A stretch of 64,000 nt of DNA, from positions 1,245,524 to 1,309,523 of the forward strand of contig KQ964245.1 in the NCBI GenBank assembly GCA_001566295.1, written 5' to 3'. A model generated the notes under the pieces. That model was not told the DNA's origin, searched no databases, and saw only the letters and a list, made by a program, of their open reading frames with translations. Positions 44,868 through 55,526 of this stretch are shown piece by piece. A program made the position numbers and the translations under genes. Within the stretch, counting starts at the first letter, position 1. Each line of letters begins with the position of its first letter. The stretch is from Microdochium bolleyi. Lineage: Eukaryota > Ascomycota > Sordariomycetes > Xylariales > Microdochiaceae.

Positions 44868-47800
44868 AAATCTCCCGGCGAGGGGAGGGTTGCTTTTTTT
44901 AGGGTCCTCTTTCTTTCTTCATAGTTATGTTCCTTATTGCTTATGAGAAGTCAGTGCCGTCTTTCACACTGGAACGGAGCATATAAAATCGTCGGCATGG
45001 ACTGCTAGTTACCCAGCTCACCCTCCGTCGCTTGTAAGGCACCGCAGGGCTTCCGCAATCGCAGGACGAGACATCCCGACGAGGATACACAGAATGCCGC
45101 TCGTTGAGATTGGTGGAGGCTAAGGTGAACCCTTAAAGTCGGTGATGATGGCAGGTTCTTGCTTACCTCTTCCTGACCAGTTGTGCGTCCCTGGGCAAAA
45201 CCCCGTGAACGTGGTTCACTAAAAACCAAGAGGTGGTCGTTCTTTTTCACACTTCAGAGGGAAAGTCACATCTCGACCATGCACTGTTTCATTGCTGGCT
45301 TATGTTGTCGTCTCCATCGATGCCATGAGCCATACATGTATTGGAGTGTTTGCGAAATTCCACGGCTGCTGTATATTGTATTTAGGAGCCACTCGTTTCG
45401 CACCTACCAAGGACTTTGGAAACAGTCGCCATAATCCAAATTGTCAAATGATCGCTGCGACGTCGGCTGTGGCGGTGCGTGATCGAATGTGACGTGGCAG
45501 CTGAGCTTGTGCAAAGTACGCCACGCTTCCAATCGACACGAGCCAAATTGTACGAGATGTCAGCGAGGCGGCAACAGGATGTGTCAGCAGCGTCGTCAAT
45601 TGTCCGTCTGACCCGTTGAAATGCGCGCAAGAGGACAGGGGTCAACAAGCCACTATCGTCAGATGGCACAGTGACGTCGTCCAAGACATGCTGACACAGC
45701 CAGGAACATTGCCCAATGCAACTGTGAGGTCGCGAAGATTTCGTGTGTGCACAGCACATGCATTGTCTGATTAGCCACCAGGTGAGGAACGCCATGAAGA
45801 CCTCAATCTGCCGCGGTGCCAAGCTTGATCGACCACAATGTCTGGAACAAAGCCGCAGAGCTGCGCGAGAGCATGGCATTACGGGCGAAGTCCTCCGCAT
45901 GGGAGAGGGAGCTTCCCTGTATGAGGAGCATTGAGGAGGGGATGCGATTGACAGCGCCCGAATATCGCGCATGCTGAACGTGTTGATGATCTGGACAGGG
46001 TGCTGGCACCAGGTACTCCGTATCGTACGTATGCTCCAAACAGTGATAGCAACACAGACAAGGTTGCCAGGCACAATGAGACACGGGATTGCCATAACTA
46101 GGCCAGCGGCACAGCCAGAGTATCGCCTGACCACCTGGAAATCCCTTGTCTATAAAGAGTGGCGGGCCCAAGACCATGAGAAGACGGAGACGGCTTGGGG
46201 TGGAGGCCACATAAGATCCTATCATCTCAGTGTCGATGCCCGCAGTATCGATGGAGACGAGCCTTTACGCAGTAAGTCGTGATGGCTGCCAGGGGAGCCC
46301 AGGAACAGCTTCTGAGGCGGTCGAACGGCGCCGTTGTTCCTGGTCTAGCGCAAGAACAGGCATTCGAGCCGTGAAGCTACCAAGCCAAGACCACCGCGCC
46401 AGCCATGCCCATGCTGGGATGATCCCCACCGTGGCATTTGAGGAGCTGCCAGGGGCGGTGCAGCGGCGGCACTATTCTCTGGACTGGTCCGGTCCGTCGT
46501 CATAGCACCCGCGACGCTGGTGGAAAGGGGTGGGTCGGCGGTGTGCGAGGCGGTCAGGAGTCCAGTCCGGCTAGGTACGCGTGGTCGAGCGAAGGACGTT
46601 TGCATGCTGTCCGGGCATCTTGGTGGAAGTGCGGGCAGGTTGTGAACATGATGTCGAAGACTGGAGGCTAAGGCGTTCAGCATATGCCAATGAGCTCAAC
46701 GCTGTGCTGTCAAGCAGGCTTGCTGGCAGGGACGGCCCAATCTCGAGGCTCGAAGCAGGTGAGCACGGAGCGGGGCAGCAGCAAGATGAACGCGGAGAAG
46801 GCCCATGCCCGTGCCCATTCGCCCAGATCCGCCTGGTGGGGGAGGGAGCCTAGATGTGGAGGCCCAAAGACGCCCGCCGGTTGATCGAGATTCCTGGGCG
46901 TCCCTGCTACAGCCTCGATGGATCGGGAAGCTGACGGTCAAGTCCATTGCTCATGCTCAGCACCTGGCACTTTCGCGGACTGCCGCAGAACCACCCTCTG
47001 AAGCTAGGTGCAAGCTTGCTGTCGCACTTCCATGCCGCTTCCGGCCAGGCGAAATGCTAGCGACTTAGGTATGCTTCTCCTACATACAGCTCGCAAGGCA
47101 CCAGGCACACACAGGCGGCACACGCCACAGAGCACATGGCCCTTCTCCAGGCCGAGCCCGAACAGACCAGCACATCTCGATGATATTCGGTGCTCCGTAG
47201 GCTATCTGACAGCTGTCCCATGGCTGACTTTCAACCGTGGCCCCAGTCAGCCGCAAGATTGGCCTGCCAAGTGACCAGGATCGCCTGTACCATTGGTTTC
47301 GCCCGAGCCACCCCGTACTCCTCACGGGGTCACAAAGGTGAAACGCAGCAACGATGAGAGAAAAAACAAAAACAAAGACAAACTGCGTGCCGGCGGAGAG
47401 ACACGGAGCGGGACGACGCGAGGAGCCTTCCGTTGCCTCGCCGGGGGCAGAGAAAACGGCAAATCCCTGTAGCAGCGAGCAGCAAGAAGCCTCTGACCCT
47501 GTCACCCTGCCGCTGTGCACAAGGCAAAAGTGGGTGTGTGGTGGCCCGACCTGGCCGGCGCTACCAGCCATCGTGTCCAGGCTTGCCCATTGCCGTCCGA
47601 TGCGTGCTGTGGACGATCCATCACGGAGGGCGGTAAGTTGTGTACGTGCTGCTGTGCTGTCATGTCTTTGACCGTCTCTGGACTCTGCCTGTGACCAGCC
47701 CGGCATCTCTTTTGATCCTGCTCTGCCCTCTTTCTGTCGCGTGCCCGCGTCCTGCGCAGTCCGAGGCATCTGCGCGACAACACTTACTCTCTGCCAGCGA

Positions 47801-48152
47801 CTCTGACGGGCTGCCTGCCCCTCACTGTCTCGTGTCTTGCCCTTCTCGCCCTCCTCCCGCGCACACTGCCCGCACGCGAGCAGGCCGCAGCAGCCTCTGC
47901 GCTGCTTTGGAGGGACAAGACCAGCAGGCAGTGTGCCCTGCCACTTGCTCTCGTGGGCTCTTGCGCCGCCTGGCCTGTACGACCACTGCCGGGAGCATTC
48001 TCAAGGACGGAGGCTGTCCTCGCCGAGTAGGTGGGTGTGTCGATTCGGCACCAAGGGCGATACAGTGTCATTAGCCAGAAGCCGCCTGGGGCTCAGGTGC
48101 TGCCAGTGCAGCTGTAACTGGGATAGCACTCCCCGCCAATCGCCAGCCCAGC

Positions 48153-51100
48153 ATGGCCTCCGCCACGGCCCAGGAGCAATCAGCAGCCTCCCCACAGCGC
48201 AACCACCTCCTTCCGCTGCACTCTCCCAAGAAGCACCACCAACAACAACAACAACCGCAGCACCACCACCATCGCAACTCCTCCTACGACCCTGTCCGCC
48301 ATCCTCCCCCCTCTTCGTCCTCCCGTCGGCACAGTCGTCACGGCTCCTCCTCCTCCCGCACTGCACCCTCCGACTCGCCCACCAAGCCAGACTATGAGGT
48401 AGCTCGCCACTCCTCGAGCAAGCACTCCTCGTCGCCCAGCAAGAGGCACTCAAACCCCCCGCTCGTGCCTTCCTCCCCGCGGGCGCCCGACGCAAAAGGT
48501 GTTCGCCGTCGAAGCAGCACTCGCTCCAACTCGTCGCGCCACGGCGGTGACCATCGCGAGAGTCGCCGTCACCGTGCCGACATGGCTGGCTCCACTGCTG
48601 CCTCTGGTGCTGCCGCCGAACCCCTCCCTCCTGTGATGCAGGCTGCGGCAGACGCTCGTGCGACTGGAGCCCGGACAAAGACCACGCGCACCTCTATCCC
48701 AACCCAGTCAGGCAAATGGATTCTCGGCAAGACCATCGGTGCGGGCAGTATGGGCAAGGTCAAGCTCGCCCGCAAGGAAGACGGAACCGAACAGGTATGT
48801 GGAGTCCCGGACACGCACCCGAGGCGATCGTGATGGCGCCGAAGTAACCTGCTCGACGCAGTTCTCTGAGCCTACCACGAGCCACTTGTGCTATGATTGC
48901 GCTTGGATTGTCCCTTTTCAATCCCACTTGGGCTTGGCCTTAGCCTTTATCACGCCAATGGCAAGGACCATGTACTGACCGACCGTGTCGCCTACAGGTT
49001 GCGTGCAAGATCATCCCTCGTGGATCAACCGAGGACAGCCATCAATCTCGAGCGGAGAAGGAAAGAGCCGACCAATCCAAGGAGATCAGAACCGCGCGTG
49101 AAGCGGCAATTGTGACACTGTTGGATCACCCAAATATTTGCGGCCTCCGTGATGTCGTGCGAACTAATTACCACTGGTACATGCTCTTCGAATATGTCAA
49201 TGGCGGCCAGATGCTCGACTACATCATCTCCCACGGCAAGCTCAAGGAGAAGCAGGCTCGCAAGTTCAGTCGGCAAATTGCCAGTGCTCTCGACTACTGC
49301 CACCGCAACAGCATTGTCCACCGCGACTTAAAGATCGAAAATATCCTCATCAGCAAGACTGGCGACATCAAGATCATCGACTTTGGCTTGAGCAACCTGT
49401 TCTCCCCTCGGGGACACCTCAAGACCTTCTGTGGTAGTCTCTACTTCGCAGCCCCCGAGCTGTTGCAAGCCCGGGCCTACACAGGCCCTGAGGTTGACGT
49501 GTGGAGTTTTGGCATTGTACTTTACGTACTGGTGTGCGGCAAGGTCCCGTTCGATGACCAGAGTATGCCTGCCTTGCATGCCAAGATCAAGAAGGGCGTT
49601 GTCGACTATCCTGGCTGGCTATCAAGTGGTGAGTGATCTCAGCAAAGCTACATCAGCCAAACTTTTCCTTCAATCTGGCTAACAAAGCGTTTCTCCTTTT
49701 CAGAATGCCGCCATCTTCTGTCCCGCATGCTCGTGACCGATCCGAAGCTCCGCGCAACCATGCACGAGGTTCTCAACCACCCTTGGATGATCAAGGGTTA
49801 CAACGCGGCACCAGAAAATCTGCTTCCGGCACGTGAGCCTCTGAGCCTTCCTCTAGACCAGGATGTCATCAGCGCCATGACAGGATTCAACTTTGGCCCT
49901 GCGGAAGCTATCAAGAGCCAGCTTACCCGCCTGATCGAGTCTGAGGAGTATAAGCGAGCTATTTCGATGCTACAAAAAGAGAAGGAAATCCCAACGCCAT
50001 CTAGGGACATCGAGAAGAAGCGAGGGTTCGGATTCGACTTCTACAAGCGGAGGAACTCCTCGACCAGCCGAGATAACCTGACAGCGCCGAGTACCGAAGC
50101 ATTGCAATTGGGCAGTGATCCGCTGAACGCCTTCAGTCCCCTCATCTCTGTTTACTACCTGGTCCGAGAGAAGCAAGAGCGAGATAAGGTTGAGACAGTA
50201 CCAAAGTCCCATCCACCGAAGAACTTGGCAGAAACTCCGATGCCGGAAGTTGTGCCGCCTCCTGAGGCGCACACCAACACAGCGACATACGAAATGGCTG
50301 GAGAAAAGGCAACTGGTGGCAGAACGAGGCCGCGAGCAAGAACTCACGGCGAGGACGATGCGCCCGAAGACATCAAACAGGATCGTCTTGCAGTTCCTGC
50401 CCCCGGCGCTGCCGAGCCTTCAGCAGAAGCGCCAGTCAAGAAGGAGAGCACTGCAGCCGGAATACTACGGCGCTTCAGCACACGCCGCCGCAAAGATCCT
50501 GAGAGATTGGACAAGGACCGTTCCCACCCTCCAGTCGTCCAAGTCCACTCACCAGCGGTCGACTCGCCCACGACTCCCACACTACCTCGCAAGAGCTTCA
50601 GCATCCGCAAGTCGCGGCGCGAGCGTGAGGAAAGCCAAGGAAGCAGACTGAGGTCGGGAAGCAGTCAGCCCCAGCACCGTGACCTTCTCAGCCCGCCGCA
50701 GTCATCCGGTGGTGCTGGTGGTGGAAGCAAGGGCCTGGGGCGGTCCACCAGTGTCAGCTCTGCAGAGTACCGACGTCGGCCTTTCGGCTCTGCCAGCAGG
50801 ATTCCTAAGGACCCTCCGCAGACCAGCGGCTCGGATCACTCCAATCCTGACAAGTCCACACCGGAACAGCCGAAGGAGCGTCCTACGCTCAATAGTCGCG
50901 CCGCTTCCATGAGGGCCAAGTCGTTAGGTCATGCCCGGCGAGAGAGCATACAGGCACGCAGAGCGCGGAGAGAAGGAACGAAGGCTCCTGATGTGCCCGA
51001 GGAGACAGACCAGGAGGCGGGCGACATCAGCGGCAACTCTGCCGAGCGACTGGACGAGTCTGAGCTCGCCAAGCCCGTCTTCCTGAAGGGCCTATTCAGT

Positions 51101-51646
51101 GTGTCAACAACGTCGACCAAGTCCGTGACCGCGATCCGCGCCGACGTCAAGCGTGTTCTAAAGGCTCTCGATATTGATTACACAGAGATCCGAGGAGGTT
51201 TCAGCTGCCGCACAGGGTCTAGGGCCGGTGGCAAGAAAGGACAAGATACCCCGCTGAGCCCGGCGGCTACCCCTGGGCACCGCCCGCGTCTGAGTTTCGG
51301 CTTCCGACCTGATAAAGAACGGGAGGAGATCCGAGAGATGGACAGGGCACCGCCAACACCCCGGACACCAGGCAAGGCTTCGGCAGAGCGCAGCGGTTCG
51401 GCGTCTGAGCTGTCAGAGCAGGAAGACCACCGTCGTGACCCGACAGGATCGGCGCGGCGGTTCCCAGGGGAGACCACCACCCACGTTCAGCATGACATGG
51501 GAGACAACACAGTGGTTGCATTCGAAATGCTTATTGTCAAGGTGCCTCTCCTGTCGCTGCACGGGCTGCAGTTCAAGAGGATTGAGGGCAATACCTGGCA
51601 ATTCAAGAACCTGGCGGACCACATCCTTAAGGAGCTTCGTCTTTAA
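48153..51646 (+). CDS. kin1: serine/threonine kinase Kin1 (MARK/PAR-1 family) with C-terminal KA1 domain
   Basis: Exons 48153-48794, 48998-49628 and 49704-51646 give 1071 residues. Intron 1 (203 nt) is long for this window and separates the glycine-rich loop (IGAGSMGKVKLA) from the catalytic lysine in VACK (Lys218). Intron 2 is 75 nt. The N-terminus is His/Ser/Arg-rich and disordered. The kinase domain spans about 188-453: HRDLKIEN with Asp324, IDFGLSN, GSLYFAAPELL activation segment, WSFGIVLYVLVCGKVPF, HPWMIKG. A long basic disordered middle follows. The last 50 residues (TVVAFEMLIVKVPLLSLHGL, FKRIEGNTWQFKNLADHI) match the KA1 membrane-binding domain. Kin1/Kin2 kinases act at the cell cortex in polarity, exocytosis and septation, and at the ER in Hac1 mRNA targeting in yeast. 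Length and architecture fit the family. Confidence 0.95.
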
Positions 51647-53147
51647 TCAGTCAGCAAGCCGAGTTGGAAGACGGCTAGGCGAGTGGGAGAGTGGGCCGAT
51701 TTCGAGTAGTTGCAGCCTGGAGCGATACCGGTTTGTGGTGTTATAATGATCAAAGCATCGAAGCAAGGAAGGTGGTTCATTTCTTCCAGCCAGGGAATGG
51801 TGGCCACGGCAACATTAGAGCGCACGAGCATGAGCATCTCCTTCCCATGTTTTTTTTCTCATTCTCCTTGCTGCAAGCATCTCTTACATTATGCTATCAA
51901 GCTATCTTTTGAAGATGTAGGGGTCGTTCTGCGTTGCTTTGCGCCATGAGGCGCGCTAGGATGTGCCTCCGGATCATTTAAGTTGCCGTGACCTTGGCAA
52001 TTCTTTCGTGTTTTCGTGCCAGTGAAGTGGAAGGCATGACGGGTGGTAATCTATCGGAGGGAATGGCGATGTCCCGGTCGAAGGGCAAGGGTGGATGAGG
52101 TCTGTACCGTACATAGAGAGGAGCGGAAGCCGATAGGGAAAAAACATGGCTTTCACGTTGCCTCGGGGAGTAGGCGGCGTGGCACATCTCAAGCTATCGT
52201 TCTGAATACAACGCAACACGATTTTGCGAGATCAACACTTCGCTTCTCGGACCACTTTGGCTGAATGCTTGCTCTCTCGAGGTTTACATTGCTCGTCCTT
52301 TATGAGCTGGAGGCATAGCGTGCCAGGCCACAATGAGCGATCCTTGAGGGTTGGCGGGATCTTCGCCAGAGGGCCGAAGGGACGGAGGGTCTCGTTTGGA
52401 GGCTACGTCGGGCATGGCTGCTGGGTAGCCCCAGGGAGGGCGGACGATCTGTGGCTGCACAAGAGTGGGATCGCAGGCAACCTGGCTTACTTGGACGCCC
52501 CTGACGAGCCAGTACTCGAACTCGTCACCACGAGGCTGGTCTCATGGGCATGGCCACAGTAGACTTTATCCCAGTCTATCAGAATAGCTGGTCTTTGAGG
52601 CGTGCTGGCAGGCACGGGGCAAGTGCGAACGAACCTGGGAAGGAGGGTCCCTGTCCTGGTTCCGATCGAGGGCTTCCCCACAGGGCCATCCTCCGCGCCC
52701 AATCCCTCCTCGGCAGCTCCCACCTGCTTGCCTTACGTTTCTCACCCGCACACACCCACACCTCAGAGGTTCCTGTCCCGCACAACGCACAACTGCCACG
52801 ACAACCGCGACCCCGACGACTCACTCCTGGGCGCACGCACGCACGCACGCACACACATTACTTATCTCTCAAGGTCGGGCATCAGTGGCCAACGACTACA
52901 CCTCCCGTGGGCAGACACAGAGCCATCTCATCGACACAGCAGCATCAGCCCCACCCGACTGCCTCTCTGAGCACATCCTTCCCTCGAAGTTACTCAAGTA
53001 CCCGACCTGCCGCCACGCGCCTGCCATCCTCCCTTGCGACGCATCATCGCCAACCGTGCCCGGCGCAACAACGACAACGACGGCAGCCTTCTCCCTCACC
53101 ACCTGCTTGCCGCAGAGGACAACCATATCTCCCACAGCCAGGCGAGC
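51647..53147. other. intergenic region between KIN1 and CAF40, with probable long CAF40 leader
   Basis: About 1.5 kb. From 52700 to 53147 the plus strand is C-rich and purine-poor (CACCCGCACACACCCAC, CGCACGCACG), consistent with a leader. A 379-codon frame that begins at 52544 runs through this and into CAF40 out of frame and is judged spurious. A T-run lies at 51850-51858. Nothing else was recognised. Confidence 0.5.
52831..52857. repeat. CGCA/CACA microsatellite in the CAF40 leader
   Basis: Tandem GCAC units merge into a short CACACA run. Probably transcribed as part of the 5' leader. No function is assigned. Confidence 0.85.
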
Positions 53148-54345
53148 ATGCTACCGAATCCAAACATGTACGCGCATCACCAGTACCATCCGAACCAGCA
53201 GGAGCAGTCGTGGATGCACCAGCAGCCCGGCCACCAGCAGCACCAGGCCCAGCAGGCTGCCGCTGCCGCCGCCGCCCAGCAGCAGCACTACTCGCGCATG
53301 GCCGCCAATGCCCACAACCCCTCTGTGAACAATGCCGCCGCCATGGCCTCTGCCGCGGGCGCGGGCGCAGGTGGCGGCGGTGGCCACGTCCAGGACCCAG
53401 GCCTCGACAACGTCTCCGAGGACAACCGCCGCACACTCAACTACATTGCCGACCTCCTGCGCGAGGACACGCGCGAGGCTGCCCTCCTCGAGCTCAGCAA
53501 AAAGCGCGAGCAGGTCCCCGAGCTTGCCCTCATTCTCTGGCACTCATTCGGCGTCATGACCTCCCTCATGCAGGAGATCATCTCCGTCTACAACCTCCTC
53601 AACCCCAGCCAGCTTACAGCCGCCGCTTCCAACCGCGTCTGCAACGCCCTCGCCCTTCTTCAGTGTGTCGCCAGCCACAATGAGACCCGGACTCTCTTCC
53701 TCAATGGTAGGTCTAGTAACATCTTCCGCCGCCAAGCAGATCAAGACGATCAAGTGCTGACATGTGGTCATTCGTGTGGTTGCAGCTCACATCCCACTCT
53801 TTTTGTACCCGTTCCTTAACACGACGTCAAAGTCTCGGCCCTTCGAGTACCTGCGCCTCACATCACTCGGAGTCATCGGCGCTTTGGTGAAGAACGATTC
53901 AACAGAGGTCATCAACTTTCTCCTCACCACCGAGATTATCCCCCTCTGCCTCCGCATCATGGAAACGGGCTCCGAGCTTAGCAAGACAGTCGCTATCTTC
54001 ATTGTCCAGAAGATCCTCCTCGACGACAATGGGCTCAACTACATCTGCGCGACATACGAGCGCTTCTACGCCGTCGGCACGGTCTTGAGCAACATGGTCG
54101 CGCAGCTCGTGGAGCAGCAGACGGCCCGCCTCCTCAAGCACGTTGTGCGTTGCTTCCTGCGTCTCAGCGATAACGCCCGAGCTCGCGAGGCTCTGCGCCA
54201 ATGTCTGCCCGAGCCGCTCCGCGATGCCACTTTCAGCGCTGTGCTGCGCGACGACGCGGCTACCAAGCGCTGTCTTGCCCAGCTGCTCATCAACCTGTCT
54301 GACACCGTCATCGAGTCGGGCTCCAGCGGCCACCCCGGGCTTTGA
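53148..54345 (+). CDS. caf40: CCR4-NOT complex subunit Caf40 (Rcd1/CNOT9)
   Basis: Exons 53148-53706 and 53786-54345 give 372 residues. The 79-nt intron (GTAGGT...TTGCAG) closes as FLN-A-HIPLFLYPFLNT. The first 85 residues are Gln/His/Ala/Gly low-complexity. The rest is the highly conserved Rcd1 armadillo domain: LLREDTREAALLELSKKRE, LALILWHSFGVM, LCNALALLQCVASHNETR-like helix, PFEYLRLTSLGVIGALVK, LTTEIIPLCLRIMETGSEL, ATFSAVLRDDAATKRCLAQL. Known role: CNOT9 docks to NOT1 and recruits silencing factors to the deadenylase complex, affecting mRNA decay and transcription. I chose the ATG at 53148 (MLPNPNMYAHH); the ATG at 53166 is an alternative that would drop six residues. The reading frame is open further upstream but without an ATG start. 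Confidence 0.93.
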
Positions 54346-55526
54346 AGGCGGACGGTCGTGCTTTGAAGTTTCTCGACATCCCTTCCCTGAGCGCAGAGTT
54401 CACAGCTCACGCACAGGATCCCTTCATAATTAATCATTATCCATTGCATCAGAGCGTGGCGCGGCCGAACGAACAAGACGAACTTGTTTTTAGACTTTGT
54501 TTCACAAAAAGGTATACCCGGGCCTTGAAAGCTCATATTTATTCTGGTACACTCATCCCTCTCCCTCACGACTCTTGTGTGTTGTATGCAAACAGTCCAG
54601 CTTCACTTGGTGTGGCGCGTGCAGGGCTAGCTTCCTCACAGAATTTGCGGCACGAGGAAAAGCATGGTTCAGAGGGGTTCATAATGTTTCTGCATGAACT
54701 GCTTCCGGGCACTTGCATGGTGGATGGCACAACATGTATCCATGAGGTTCCGCACAATTATACGGTGTTTTGATCTGGTCTTTCGGGCGTTTATCGGCGC
54801 TGACGGGTGGGGGCGTTTGCGAGCAGGGCTCCAGAGGATGAAGCGTGCAGATTTCGAATACACGGACATGGGCTCTTCAGCCGACCTGGAAACGTGGAGG
54901 AAATAAGGAAGCTCTTGGGCGGAAACCAGGGTACTTGTATTGGGCGCTGTATAACAGGGCGGCCGAGAACTCCTGCGAAGGGGAACATGCGGTGGAGGAG
55001 GAAGATACATGTAACTACTATATTTTTCCCCGGACAGTATTGTGGCATTTGCGACGGGACCAGACCTGGAAAGGCAAAACAAGGCAGGCGTTAGGATTGA
55101 ATCGAAATGCATCATCTTTTGAATCCAGCAGTCCAAGAGTCACAAAAACTGGGCGAGAAAGTAGCTCGGCTCGAGTACGGAGGTGGTTGTCAATGTCTAC
55201 ACGGATCTTAGATCTCTCATTTCACGAGGATTTACCCCGAGGTTGTAACAATCTGCTAATCAAAAATGGTTGCGCCATATGACTGTCCGTTCCGGCTCTC
55301 AGAATGCACAAAAAAAAAAAACACCCCCTCCTCTAAGTGTGCGGCGATCAAAGATTATCCAAGACAAAGATAGCAAAATATAAGGGAAAGTTGGACGCCT
55401 TCAGGGCCATCAATCATGATGACACCCCCACCCCATATCAGAAGCGCGGTATTGGTATCGAGCGGTAAAAGACAGTTTGTCATCAGCGGGATTGGGATGA
55501 AAAGCAAAAGACGTCCCCCGACGGGC
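54346..55526. other. convergent 3'-3' intergenic region, CAF40/KHA1
   Basis: About 1.2 kb between converging stops. It contains an A12 run at 55310-55321. Frames are short and overlap on both strands. Likely holds both 3' untranslated regions. Confidence 0.5.
55310..55321. repeat. A12 homopolymer run
   Basis: Twelve consecutive A residues followed by a C-rich stretch, near the 3' side of the antiporter gene. No function is evident. Confidence 0.85.

Larger units (their letters stand above)
38518..48152. other. 9.6-kb region without a supportable gene, upstream of both the SDR gene and KIN1
   Basis: The longest gene-free block in the window, flanked by divergent genes. Frames reach 204-250 codons (40092-40706 +, 45382-46134 -, 47080-47769 -), but their translations are Cys/Arg/Ser-rich, overlap on both strands and lack domains. 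A CCAG microsatellite is at 39036-39057, T-runs at 39876-39892 and 44855-44867. A more AT-rich stretch is at about 42800-43150. The last 500 bases before KIN1 are CT-rich, consistent with a long leader. No tRNA, rRNA, transposase or reverse transcriptase motif was recognised. A lineage-specific multi-intron gene or long non-coding RNA could be hidden here. Confidence 0.5.

Noticed and set aside
45382..46134. 250-codon minus-strand frame in the gene-free block
   Set aside because: Cys/Arg/Ser/His-rich random-looking translation with overlapping frames on the other strand; no domain, and no splice partner found.
47080..47769. 229-codon minus-strand frame upstream of KIN1
   Set aside because: Random-looking composition; the region is better explained as KIN1 upstream/leader DNA.
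52544..53683. 379-codon plus-strand frame overlapping CAF40
   Set aside because: It is His/Pro/Arg-rich, runs out of frame through the strongly conserved CAF40 exon, and has no domain. The CAF40 frame explains the sequence.
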